A program made the position numbers and the translations under genes. DNA of 64,000 nt from the NCBI GenBank assembly GCA_020638855.1, contig JACKHT010000007.1, positions 75,818 to 139,817 of the forward strand. The letters run 5' to 3'. This DNA comes from Planctomycetota bacterium (GTDB lineage Bacteria; Planctomycetota; UBA1135; GCA-002686595). Below, one piece after another: positions 1-11,403 of the stretch. The notes below the pieces were generated by a model. The model did no database searches. It saw nothing but the letters and a program-made list of their open reading frames with translations, and had not been told where the DNA came from. Positions within the stretch are counted from its first letter, which is position 1, and every line of letters begins with the position of its first letter.

Positions 1-1
1 G

Positions 2-2041
2 GCTCCCGCCGACGTGGAAGTGGATTCCAAGGGCAAGATCCTGACCAAGCGCGTGCTGGCGCGCCGCGACGGCGACAACGTCGAAGTGGCGCCGGAGAAC
101 CTCGACTTCGTCGACGTTTCGCCCAAGCAGATCATCGGGGTTTCGGCCGCATTGATCCCCTTCCTCGAGCACGACGACGCCAACCGGGCGTTGATGGGTT
201 CGAACATGCAACGTCAAGCGGTGCCGCTGCTCATCCCCGAGGTGCCCATCGTGGGCACGGGTATGGAGAAGGCGGTCGCCACCAACTCGTCGATGCCCGT
301 TTTCGCCCGCAAGGCGGGGGTGGTGGAATACGCGGACAGCCGCGTGATCCTGGTCGACGACGAGGAGTACCACCTCACCAAGTTCCGTGGCATGAACGAG
401 CGCACCACCCAAAACCACCGCCCGGTGGTCAAGGTGGGCGATGAAGTCGCGAAGGGGCAGTTGCTGGCGGACGGCGCTTCCACCCACGGTGGAGAGCTGG
501 CCTTGGGCAAAAACCTCTTGGTGGCCTTCATGTCCTGGGACGGCTTCAACTACGAGGACGCGATCCTCGTCAGCGAGCGCCTGGTCAAGGACGACGTCTT
601 CACCTCGGTGCACATCGAGGAGTACGAAGTCGAAATCCGCGAAACCAAGTTGGGCAAGGAAGAATTCACCCGGGACATCCCCAACGTGGGGGAGCGGGCC
701 TTGGCCAACCTGGATGATGCGGGCATCGTGCGCGTGGGTACCTTCGTCGAAGCCGGCGATGTGCTGGTGGGCAAGGTCGCACCCAAGTCCAAGAGCGAAC
801 TGACCCCCGAAGAAAAGCTTCTGTACGCGATCTTCGGCAAGGCCGGTGTCGATGTGAAGAATGCGTCGCTGACCATGCCCCCCGGAACCCGTGGGGTCGT
901 GATCGATGCGCAGAAGTTCTCACGCCGCGTCAACTTGACCGACGAAGAGCGAATCAAAGCCCTCTCGGTCATCCGCGACGCGGAAATGGACTTCCTGCGC
1001 GCGTTGCGTCACTACACCACGGCGCTGCTCGAAAAGGTCAACAGCCTGCTCGGCATCAAGGTCGTCGACGATTTGACGGGCAAGGCGTTTGCGTTGGACG
1101 ACACGTCCACCTACGACGAATTGCGCCGCGTCAAGGTCCTGTGCCTGGCGGCAGCCGAGGAAGCGGAAGATTTGGAGAAGCGTCGTGACGCCGCCCAAGC
1201 CATCCACGACTTCAAGACCAAGATCGACGACAAAGAGGCCGAAAAGAACAAGATCGTCAACCGGCTCAGCCGCGGGGACGAACTCCCCACCGGTGTGCTT
1301 GAAATGGTCAAGGTCTACGTGGCCACCAAGCGCAACCTTTCGGTGGGCGACAAGATGGCCGGTCGGCACGGAAACAAGGGTGTGATCAGCAAGATCTGCC
1401 CGATCGAGGACATGCCGTACCTGGAAGACGGAACCCCGGTCGACATCGTGCTCAACCCCCTGGGCGTGCCCAGCCGGATGAACGTGGGGCAGATTCTCGA
1501 GACCCACTTGGGGATCGCGGCCATGCACCTCGGCATCCGTTGCTACACCCCGGCGTTCGACGGTGCTCGCGAGGTCGAGATCGAGAACCTGCTCAAGGAA
1601 GCGGATCTTCCGCAAACCGGCAAGTTCCGCCTCTTTGACGGGCGCACCGGACAATCCTTCGAACAGGAAGTCACCGTCGGGGTCATGTACATGCTCAAAC
1701 TCCACCACTTGGTGGACGAGAAGGTGCACGCCCGGGCCACCGGACCCTACAGCCTCATCACCCAGCAACCCCTGGGCGGCAAGGCCCGCTTCGGCGGCCA
1801 GCGCTTCGGGGAGATGGAAGTTTGGGCACTCGAGGCCTATGGGGCTGCGTCGATCCTCCAGGAGCAGCTCACGGTCAAGTCGGACGACGTCGATGGCCGG
1901 ACCAAGATCTACGAGTCGATGGTTAAGGGCCTCAACATCCTCGAGCCGGGCACGCCCGTCTCCTTCGAAGTGTTGACCAACGAGATCCGCGGATTGGGCC
2001 TGAATATGCAGCTGCATAAGAAGGTCAGCGAAACCCTGTAG
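2..2041 (+). CDS. rpoB: RNA polymerase beta subunit, C-terminal part (5' truncated by window edge)
   Basis: The window opens inside rpoB. About 679 C-terminal residues of the beta subunit are present and the frame is already open at base 2. Recognisable blocks are LMGSNMQRQAVPLL near base 190, the catalytic-centre segment GDKMAGRHGNKG near 1345, and GEMEVWALEAYGA near 1810 followed by the tail that packs on beta'. Beta forms one pincer of the RNA polymerase active-site cleft. The N-terminal third, with most of the rifampicin pocket, lies upstream of the window. rpoC follows after 83 bases on the same strand, so the usual rpoBC pair is intact, with a strong hairpin between the genes. Confidence 0.98.
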   Translation, partial: APADVEVDSKGKILTKRVLARRDGDNVEVAPENLDFVDVSPKQIIGVSAALIPFLEHDDANRALMGSNMQRQAVPLLIPEVPIVGTGMEKAVATNSSMPVFARKAGVVEYADSRVILVDDEEYHLTKFRGMNERTTQNHRPVVKVGDEVAKGQLLADGASTHGGELALGKNLLVAFMSWDGFNYEDAILVSERLVKDDVFTSVHIEEYEVEIRETKLGKEEFTRDIPNVGERALANLDDAGIVRVGTFVEAGDVLVGKVAPKSKSELTPEEKLLYAIFGKAGVDVKNASLTMPPGTRGVVIDAQKFSRRVNLTDEERIKALSVIRDAEMDFLRALRHYTTALLEKVNSLLGIKVVDDLTGKAFALDDTSTYDELRRVKVLCLAAAEEAEDLEKRRDAAQAIHDFKTKIDDKEAEKNKIVNRLSRGDELPTGVLEMVKVYVATKRNLSVGDKMAGRHGNKGVISKICPIEDMPYLEDGTPVDIVLNPLGVPSRMNVGQILETHLGIAAMHLGIRCYTPAFDGAREVEIENLLKEADLPQTGKFRLFDGRTGQSFEQEVTVGVMYMLKLHHLVDEKVHARATGPYSLITQQPLGGKARFGGQRFGEMEVWALEAYGAASILQEQLTVKSDDVDGRTKIYESMVKGLNILEPGTPVSFEVLTNEIRGLGLNMQLHKKVSETL

Positions 2042-2050
2042 CGCACACGG

Positions 2051-2080
2051 CGCGCAGCCAGCCCCGAGGCTGGCTGCGCG
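2051..2080 (+). other. rpoB-rpoC intergenic hairpin
   Basis: A perfect 13-bp inverted repeat (arm CGCGCAGCCAGCC, loop CCGA) starts 10 bases after the rpoB stop codon. No T-run follows it, so it is not a classical intrinsic terminator. It could be an RNA-processing site or a partial attenuator setting the beta/beta' ratio; that role is inferred. Confidence 0.6.
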
Positions 2081-2124
2081 GCAACCCACCGAACACCCCC
2101 AGCCCGCTCCTTTACGACACAACC

Positions 2125-6465
<4,341 letters not shown>

Positions 6466-6494
6466 GCCTCCCGGCCCGGCCGATCCGGCCGAAT

Positions 6495-6526
6495 CTGGGG
6501 GGGCGGGCTTGACGCCGCCTCCCCAG
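6495..6526 (+). other. Hairpin overlapping the rpsL promoter
   Basis: A 12-bp inverted repeat with one mismatch (CTGGGGGGGCGG / CCGCCTCCCCAG, 8-base loop) lies between rpoC and rpsL. The -35 hexamer of the predicted rpsL promoter sits in its loop. As RNA it could end rpoC transcription even without a U-tract; as DNA it could be an operator. Neither role is shown. Confidence 0.45.
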
Positions 6527-6536
6527 CCCATAGAAT
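6509..6536 (+). promoter_or_regulatory. Sigma70-type promoter for rpsL-rpsG
   Basis: TTGACG at 6509-6514 and TAGAAT at 6531-6536 are separated by 16 bases, a near-consensus housekeeping promoter. The predicted start site is about 78 bases upstream of rpsL, leaving a leader of that length. It would make the str genes independent of rpoBC read-through. Confidence 0.7.
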
Positions 6537-6620
6537 CTCACGCCCCCCAAGATTGCGCGGCTCGAGCCGAGTTTGCGGGGTGATTTCCCAAGGCTCCAGC
6601 TGCCATCCCATCCGTTCACG

Positions 6621-6995
6621 ATGCCCACCATCAATCAGTTGATCCGCAAGGGTCGCAAGAAACCCATCAAGCGCTCCAAGTCGCCCGTACTGGACGCCTG
6701 CCCGCACAAGCGGGGGGTCTGCCTCCAAGTGAAGACCCAAACCCCGAAGAAGCCGAACTCCGCATTGCGGAAGATCGCCCGGGTGCGTCTCTCCAACGGC
6801 AAAGAAATCACCGCCTACATCCCCGGCGAAGGTCACAACCTGCAAGAGCACAGCGTGGTCCTGATCCGTGGGGGTCGTGTGCGTGACCTTCCCGGTGTGC
6901 GTTACCACATCCTGCGTGGAACCCAAGACGCCTCGGGCGTCGACGGCCGCATGCAGAGCCGGTCCAAGTACGGTACCAAGCGTCCGAAGAAGTAA
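6621..6995 (+). CDS. rpsL: 30S ribosomal protein S12
   Basis: S12 of exactly the usual 124 residues, beginning MPTINQLIRKGRKKP. It carries the decoding-centre loop TPKKPNSALRK and the RDLPGVRYH segment containing the aspartate that RimO methylthiolates in many bacteria. S12 lines the A-site face of the 30S subunit and controls decoding accuracy. The ATG at 6621 is chosen because the family N-terminus begins there; an upstream in-frame codon would add an unrelated peptide. rpsG follows after 63 bases. Confidence 0.98.
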   Translation: MPTINQLIRKGRKKPIKRSKSPVLDACPHKRGVCLQVKTQTPKKPNSALRKIARVRLSNGKEITAYIPGEGHNLQEHSVVLIRGGRVRDLPGVRYHILRGTQDASGVDGRMQSRSKYGTKRPKK

Positions 6996-7058
6996 GGTTT
7001 CCAGTCCCTGGCCCCGTAGCAACCGACCCGAGCGATTCACTGGCAAACGCCCTATCCC

Positions 7059-7535
7059 ATGCCCCGTAACTTCAAATCCACCGCCCCCTTCGTCAAACCC
7101 GATCCCCGGTTTGACTCTTTGTTGGCGTCCAAGATCGTCAACAAGCTGATGTATGACGGCAAGAAGAGCACCGCCCAAAAGGTGTTCTACGATGCCATCG
7201 ACATCGCGGCCAAGAAACTGGCCGACGTCGAAGATCCGGTTGAGATCTTCACCAAGGCCGTCGACAACGCCCGTCCCCAAGTCGAGGTTCGCTCCAAGCG
7301 CGTGGGTGGTGCCAACTACCAGGTTCCGCGCGAAGTGAAGCGCAACCGTCAGCAGACCTTGGCGATTCGCTGGCTCGTCGACAACAGCCGTAAGAAGAAA
7401 GGCAAGCCCATGGCCCAATGTCTCGCGGAAGAGATTGTGGACGCTTACAACGGCACCGGTGCTTCGGTGCAGTGGAAAGAGAACGTGCACAAGATGGCGG
7501 AGGCGAACAAAGCCTACGCCCACTACGCTAGGTAG
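7059..7535 (+). CDS. rpsG: 30S ribosomal protein S7
   Basis: S7 (158 residues) with the usual opening (MPRNFKSTAPFVKPDPRFDS) and the conserved RVGGANYQVPREV beta-hairpin that contacts the E-site region. S7 nucleates folding of the 16S rRNA 3' major domain. In many bacteria it is the translational repressor of the str operon. Here the gene is followed immediately by a very long hairpin that begins at its own stop codon, and the usual fusA-tuf pair does not follow directly. Confidence 0.98.
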   Translation: MPRNFKSTAPFVKPDPRFDSLLASKIVNKLMYDGKKSTAQKVFYDAIDIAAKKLADVEDPVEIFTKAVDNARPQVEVRSKRVGGANYQVPREVKRNRQQTLAIRWLVDNSRKKKGKPMAQCLAEEIVDAYNGTGASVQWKENVHKMAEANKAYAHYAR

Positions 7536-7681
7536 TTTGCACGCTAGCGGGTCCAGGATCCGCCCCAGCGAACGAATCGACCCCCTTTTCGTGCTCGACG
7601 TGGCCAGAGGCCACGCCTGCGCCGAAAGGGGGTCGCTTCGTTCGCTGGGACGAATCCTGGACCCACTAGCGCACAAACTAC
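7532..7681. repeat. Long imperfect inverted repeat (about 60-base arms) downstream of rpsG
   Basis: Arms 7532-7591 and 7623-7681 are inverted copies, with six substitutions and a one-base gap over 60 positions. The 31-base loop holds a second perfect hairpin (GTGGCC AGA GGCCAC, 7600-7614). The left arm starts at the rpsG stop codon. Five of the six mismatches would be G-U wobbles in a minus-strand transcript but C-A mismatches in the plus-strand transcript, so the fold is better on the minus strand. No T-run follows either arm. It may be a palindromic repeat element, a processing site or a terminator; its identity is unknown. Confidence 0.85.
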
Positions 7682-8002
7682 GGGAAGGAGTTGGGGGGGA
7701 GTGACGGGTCTGGGGTTGGGGGGATGGGATGGGGTGGGATGGGGTGGGTGTGAGGTTTGGGGGCTTGGGGGCGTACCAGTTCGGAAGTCGCGCCTATGAC
7801 TTTGGGGATGCGGGATCCTTTGGGGAAAAGCTTCTGTACCGACCAGCGCACAAATTTGGTGGGGCAAGGGGTCATGTGTCCTGTGGACCTAGGCGGCAAA
7901 GTGGCAAGTGGCAAGGCGGAAGAGTGATTGGGATTGATTGGGAGCGATTGGGAGTGGTTGCGGGGGTTTGGATGGGGGGAGTGGGGGGCTTAGACTGGGG
8001 GG
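7682..8002 (+). other. G-rich non-coding stretch between rpsG and the Tsr3-like gene
   Basis: This stretch has no credible gene. Bases 7682-7772 contain more than ten runs of three or more G on the + strand, and bases 7964-8002 contain another cluster ending directly at the next start codon. Both have G-quadruplex potential in the sense RNA. A short open frame crosses the stretch, but its translation is low-complexity Gly/Trp/Val and looks like no known protein. Confidence 0.7.
7925..7954 (+). repeat. 10-bp tandem repeat, three copies
   Basis: Three consecutive 10-base units read TGATTGGGAT, TGATTGGGAG and CGATTGGGAG; a decayed fourth (TGGTTGCGGG) follows. The array lies about 50 bases upstream of the Tsr3-like gene. 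Confidence 0.75.
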
Positions 8003-8476
8003 GTGAAGCGGCCGCATGTTTTGATTTGGCGGGACTTTCGGGAGTCCGCCAACAAGTGTTCCTTGATGCCGCTGTTGGGGCGTGAGGGGATTGAAATTCG
8101 GCATTACCGGTCGGATCGGATTTGTGATGGGGCGGGCAGGATCTTGCTCCATCCGGATGGGCCTGAGTTGCAGGCTTCGGACGGCGAAGGGGCTTCGGGG
8201 CTTTTGATTTTGGACAGTTCGTGGACGCGGCTGCCCAAGTTGTTGGAGCGCGTGGTCGGGGATCCGATTCGGCGTTCGTTGCCGCGGTTGGTGACCGCCT
8301 ATCCGCGCGAGGGCAAGTTGGTGCCCAATCCGGAAGGGGGGCTGGCTTCGGTCGAGGCCCTATTCGCCGCGCTGTGCGTGCTGGGGTTCCGCGACGAGAG
8401 CCTGCTCGACCAGTACTACTTCGCCGAGGAGTTCCTGAGGCGCAATCCGTGGCTGCAGGAGACCTCCGAGGCGTGA
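8003..8476 (+). CDS. Tsr3/DUF367-like protein (putative rRNA aminocarboxypropyltransferase)
   Basis: A 157-residue protein starting with GTG. Its central and C-terminal parts follow the Tsr3/DUF367 pattern: GLLILDSSWTRL (family form LAVVDCSW), then RRSLPRLVTAYPREGKLV (family form R.LP.LVAANPVNYG..), then ASVEALFAALCVLGF (family form S..EALAAALYI.GF) and a final FLRRNPWL. In yeast and archaea Tsr3 transfers the aminocarboxypropyl group of SAM to a small-subunit rRNA pseudouridine. The family match is from motif memory; the enzymatic role in this bacterium is inferred. The stop codon overlaps the next gene's GTG (GTGA), indicating translational coupling to the EF-G-like GTPase. Confidence 0.62.
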   Translation: MKRPHVLIWRDFRESANKCSLMPLLGREGIEIRHYRSDRICDGAGRILLHPDGPELQASDGEGASGLLILDSSWTRLPKLLERVVGDPIRRSLPRLVTAYPREGKLVPNPEGGLASVEALFAALCVLGFRDESLLDQYYFAEEFLRRNPWLQETSEA

Positions 8477-10503
8477 AGATCGACCGCCTGCGCAACATCG
8501 GCATCGCCGCCCACATCGATGCAGGCAAAACCACGCTCAGCGAGCGCATCCTGGTAGCCACGGGCAAGGAGCACCGCGTAGGCCGCGTGGACGAGGGCAC
8601 GGCGGTGCTCGACTGGATGGAGGAAGAGCGCGAACGGGGGATCACGATCGCTTCGGCGGCCACCTGCGTGCCCTGGAAGGATGTGCTGATCCAGTTGATC
8701 GACACCCCGGGCCACGTGGACTTCACCATCGAAGTCGAGCGCTGCATGCGGGTTTTGGACGGAGGCGTGTTGGTGCTCGATGCGATCGAGGCGGTGCAGG
8801 CGCAAACCGACACGGTTTGGCGTCAAATGGCCCGTAGGGGGCTTCCCGTGCTGGCGTTCGTGAACAAGTGCGAGCGCTCGGGCGCGGATTTCTTGGGCGT
8901 GGCGGCCAAGGTTCGCGCGCGGCTTGGCATCCGGGCTGTGGCCGTTCAGTACCCCGTCGAAGAAGAGGGGCGGCTTGTGGGGATGGCGGACCTCTTGGGC
9001 CGCACGATGGCCGTGCGCGAAGGGCAGGGGGAGCGCGTCGGCATGGCCTTGCCAGAACATGTGCGGGAAGAGGTCGAAGTGCTGCGGGTCGAATTGGTGG
9101 AAGCGTTGGCCGAAGAAGAGGTCGAGCTGCTCGAGGATGTCGTGGCCGGGCGCGAGCCCGAAGTCGAACGGTTGCATGCGGCCCTGCGGCGGGCGGTGCT
9201 TGCCCGGCGGTTGCTGCCGCTGTTTGGTGGCAGCGCTTTGCAGGGCCTCGGGGTGGCGGCCCTGCTCGATGGCATCCAGCGCTATCTGCCTTCGCCCCTG
9301 GATCGTGGCGTGGTGCGCGGGGTCGACCCCAACGATGCGTCGCGCAGCCTGGAGCGCGAGCCCAGCGAGTCGGCGCCCTTGGCCGCGCTCGCTTTCAAGC
9401 TGATGGCCGACGAGCATGGGGATTCGACCCTGGTGCGCGTGTATTCGGGTTGCGTCGAGGAAGGCGGGCACGTGTACAACCCGCGCACCCAAAAGGGCTA
9501 CCGCGTGCACGAAATCCGCCGCATGCATGCGGATCACTTCGAACGCCTGAGCCAGGCGGGGCCGGGCGACATCGTGGCGCTGCGCGGCCCCCATGGCATC
9601 GCCAGCGGGGACACCCTGTGCGCCAAGGATGCGCCCATCGTACTCGAGTCGTTGGAGGTGCCCGAGCCGGTCATCGCCCGGGTACTCGAACCCCAAAACG
9701 CCGAGGAGCGCGATCGGTTGCGGTTGGCCTTGGCGCGCTTGACCCACGAAGATCTGGCCCTGCGCACGCGCGAACTCGAAAGTTCCGGGCAGTTCGTGCT
9801 CGAGGGCATGGGCAGCCTGCACTTGGAGATCCAGCTCGACCGGCTCAAGCGACGCTATCGGCTCGAGCCTCGCGTGGGGGCGCCCCAGGTCTCCTACCGC
9901 GAATGCTTGACCGGGCGCAGCGATGGCCAGGCGGATGTTCGCCTTGTGGTGGGGGGCAAGGAGATCGTTGGGCGGGTTCGGCTGCGGCTCTCCGGGGGCG
10001 GACAAGGGCCCCCGCGCGTGGGCTTCGCCACGGGGGTCGCCGCCCATCCCGAAATCGAAGAGGTGTTGCTCGCTGGCTTGGCCACCGGGCCCCTCTTGGG
10101 CTACCCGCTCCTAGGGGCCCTGGTGGAGGTCTTGGAGGCCCACACCGAGGGCACGGAAGGGGTCCAAGCTTTGGTTCCAGCCGCCCGCAAAGCCCTAGAA
10201 AGCGCCCTGGAGGCCTGTCCAGCCGGGTACCTGGAGCCGCTGGTCGAGCTCGAGGTGACCGTTCCGGAGGAATTCCGGGGGGGCATCCTGGCAGATCTGG
10301 GGGCCCGCGGAGCGGAAATCGAGCTGGTTCAGTCGGACTTTGGGCACTGCCTGATCCGGGGGGCCGTGCCCCTGGCCGAGGTCTTTGACTATTCTACCGA
10401 GGTGCGTTCGCTCTCCCAGGGGCGGGCCACCTTCTCGATGCACCCCGCCGGGCACCGGGCGGTGGCGGCGGAAGTCCTCGGGGCTCGCGGTTTGGTGCTC
10501 TGA
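8473..10503 (+). CDS. EF-G-like translational GTPase with altered G4 and domain IV
   Basis: A 676-residue GTPase of EF-G architecture occupying the fusA position. G1 is AHIDAGKT (13-20), G2 RGITI (55-59) and G3 DTPGH (77-81). G4 is NKCE (131-134) instead of NKxD, replacing the aspartate that reads guanine. Domains II and III are clearly EF-G-like (RVYSG, VYNP, GDTLC, SGQFVLEGMGSLHLEIQLDR). Domain IV lacks both landmarks of true EF-G, the SGGRGQYG strand and the HDVDSSE tip loop used in translocation. It may therefore be a paralogue acting in ribosome recycling or biogenesis rather than the elongation translocase. Start is the GTG overlapping the Tsr3-like stop. No tuf follows. Confidence 0.8.
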   Translation: MKIDRLRNIGIAAHIDAGKTTLSERILVATGKEHRVGRVDEGTAVLDWMEEERERGITIASAATCVPWKDVLIQLIDTPGHVDFTIEVERCMRVLDGGVLVLDAIEAVQAQTDTVWRQMARRGLPVLAFVNKCERSGADFLGVAAKVRARLGIRAVAVQYPVEEEGRLVGMADLLGRTMAVREGQGERVGMALPEHVREEVEVLRVELVEALAEEEVELLEDVVAGREPEVERLHAALRRAVLARRLLPLFGGSALQGLGVAALLDGIQRYLPSPLDRGVVRGVDPNDASRSLEREPSESAPLAALAFKLMADEHGDSTLVRVYSGCVEEGGHVYNPRTQKGYRVHEIRRMHADHFERLSQAGPGDIVALRGPHGIASGDTLCAKDAPIVLESLEVPEPVIARVLEPQNAEERDRLRLALARLTHEDLALRTRELESSGQFVLEGMGSLHLEIQLDRLKRRYRLEPRVGAPQVSYRECLTGRSDGQADVRLVVGGKEIVGRVRLRLSGGGQGPPRVGFATGVAAHPEIEEVLLAGLATGPLLGYPLLGALVEVLEAHTEGTEGVQALVPAARKALESALEACPAGYLEPLVELEVTVPEEFRGGILADLGARGAEIELVQSDFGHCLIRGAVPLAEVFDYSTEVRSLSQGRATFSMHPAGHRAVAAEVLGARGLVL

Positions 10504-10871
10504 TTTTCGCGACTCCGGGATCTTTGCTGGAGTCCTACCTAGGAGCGTGTCGCGAGCGGCGGAGCGCGCAATGGGTAGGGCGGCAGCGCGCGTGGTGGAG
10601 CGGGCCTGCTAGGATGGCGGAATCCGAAGTTTTTGCGGGTTTTTGCCCAAGAACGACGGATTCCTAGGAAATGTCGGTCGGCACCGTTGACGCGCCCCCG
10701 GCTGGCGGGTATTTTCCTCGCCCTTGCCCAGCGCCCGGCTGGCTTCGACGATGCTCCCCAGCGCGTCGTCGGGAACCTTGCAGAATGTCTCTGCTCGGCA
10801 ACCAAATGTCGGGAACTGGGTGGCGTTTGCCCCCCTCGGTGGGGGAAGGCTGCGTACCCCCCAAACCACAG
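10504..10871 (+). other. Intergenic region upstream of rpsJ
   Basis: 368 bases without a convincing gene. It contains a candidate promoter at 10687-10715. Short open frames crossing it have no recognisable protein features. No tRNA or other RNA motif was recognised. Confidence 0.6.
10687..10715 (+). promoter_or_regulatory. Candidate promoter for rpsJ
   Basis: TTGACG (10687-10692) is separated by 17 bases from TATTTT (10710-10715). Hexamers and spacing resemble the rpsL and tRNA-Arg promoters of this window. A start near 10722 would leave about a 150-base leader before rpsJ. Confidence 0.5.
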
Positions 10872-11177
10872 ATGAGCGAGAAGATTCAAATCCGGATGGA
10901 GGCCTACGACCACGAGGCACTCGACCAGTCGAGCCTTGAGATCGTGGAAACCGCCAAGCGCACGGGAGCCCGTGTTGCCGGCCCGATTCCCTTGCCCACC
11001 CGTATCGAGCGGTACACGGTTCTGCGTTCGCCCTTCATCGACAAGAAGTCGCGTGAGCAGTTCGAAATTCGCACCCACAAGCGCTTGATCTACATCTCCG
11101 AGCCCACCCCCCAAACGGTGGACTCGCTCAGCAGCCTGCACATGCCGGCTGGCGTGGAAATCCGTATCAAGGCCTAG
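10872..11177 (+). CDS. rpsJ: 30S ribosomal protein S10
   Basis: S10 (101 residues), MSEKIQIRMEAYDHEALDQS, with the conserved GPIPLPTRIERYTVLRSPF loop that reaches into the 30S head and the FEIRTHKRLI strand. S10 is also NusE, the partner of NusB/NusG in transcription-translation coupling. Unusually, 226 bases and a terminator-like hairpin separate it from rplC, so it may be regulated apart from the rest of the S10 cluster. Confidence 0.98.
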   Translation: MSEKIQIRMEAYDHEALDQSSLEIVETAKRTGARVAGPIPLPTRIERYTVLRSPFIDKKSREQFEIRTHKRLIYISEPTPQTVDSLSSLHMPAGVEIRIKA

Positions 11178-11240
11178 CCTTGAGCGCCCCTCACGGGGCG
11201 TGGGACATCCTCGTCCAATTCGACCGATAGCTCGTTCTAC

Positions 11241-11277
11241 AGCGACGGACTAGGGCCTTTGGCTCCTGTCGCTTTTT
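11241..11277 (+). terminator. Intrinsic terminator or attenuator between rpsJ and rplC
   Basis: AGCGAC (11241-11246) pairs with GTCGCT (11268-11273), enclosing GGGCC/GGCTC around a TTT loop. The stem is followed at once by TTTT (11274-11277). This is the best-formed intrinsic terminator in the ribosomal block. Its position inside the S10 cluster suggests attenuation of the genes from rplC onward rather than a simple operon end. Confidence 0.6.
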
Positions 11278-11403
11278 CAATCCCATCCTCCTCTGCCGCG
11301 TGGCTAAGCGTCGAGTCCCTAACGGGCTTCGGCCACCAGGACATCTTGTCCTTGGCCCTTAGTCGAACCGGCTGGAACCCACCCACTCAGAAACTCAAGG
11401 ATC

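Noticed and set aside
7729..8085. Open frame of 118 codons between rpsG and the Tsr3-like gene
   Set aside because: Gly/Val/Trp-rich translation produced by the G-rich tract, overlapping the better-supported Tsr3-like gene; no ribosome-binding site or family match.
10504..10871. Possible tuf remnant or small gene between the EF-G-like gene and rpsJ
   Set aside because: No EF-Tu motif (such as GHVDHGK) in any frame; only a candidate promoter is visible.
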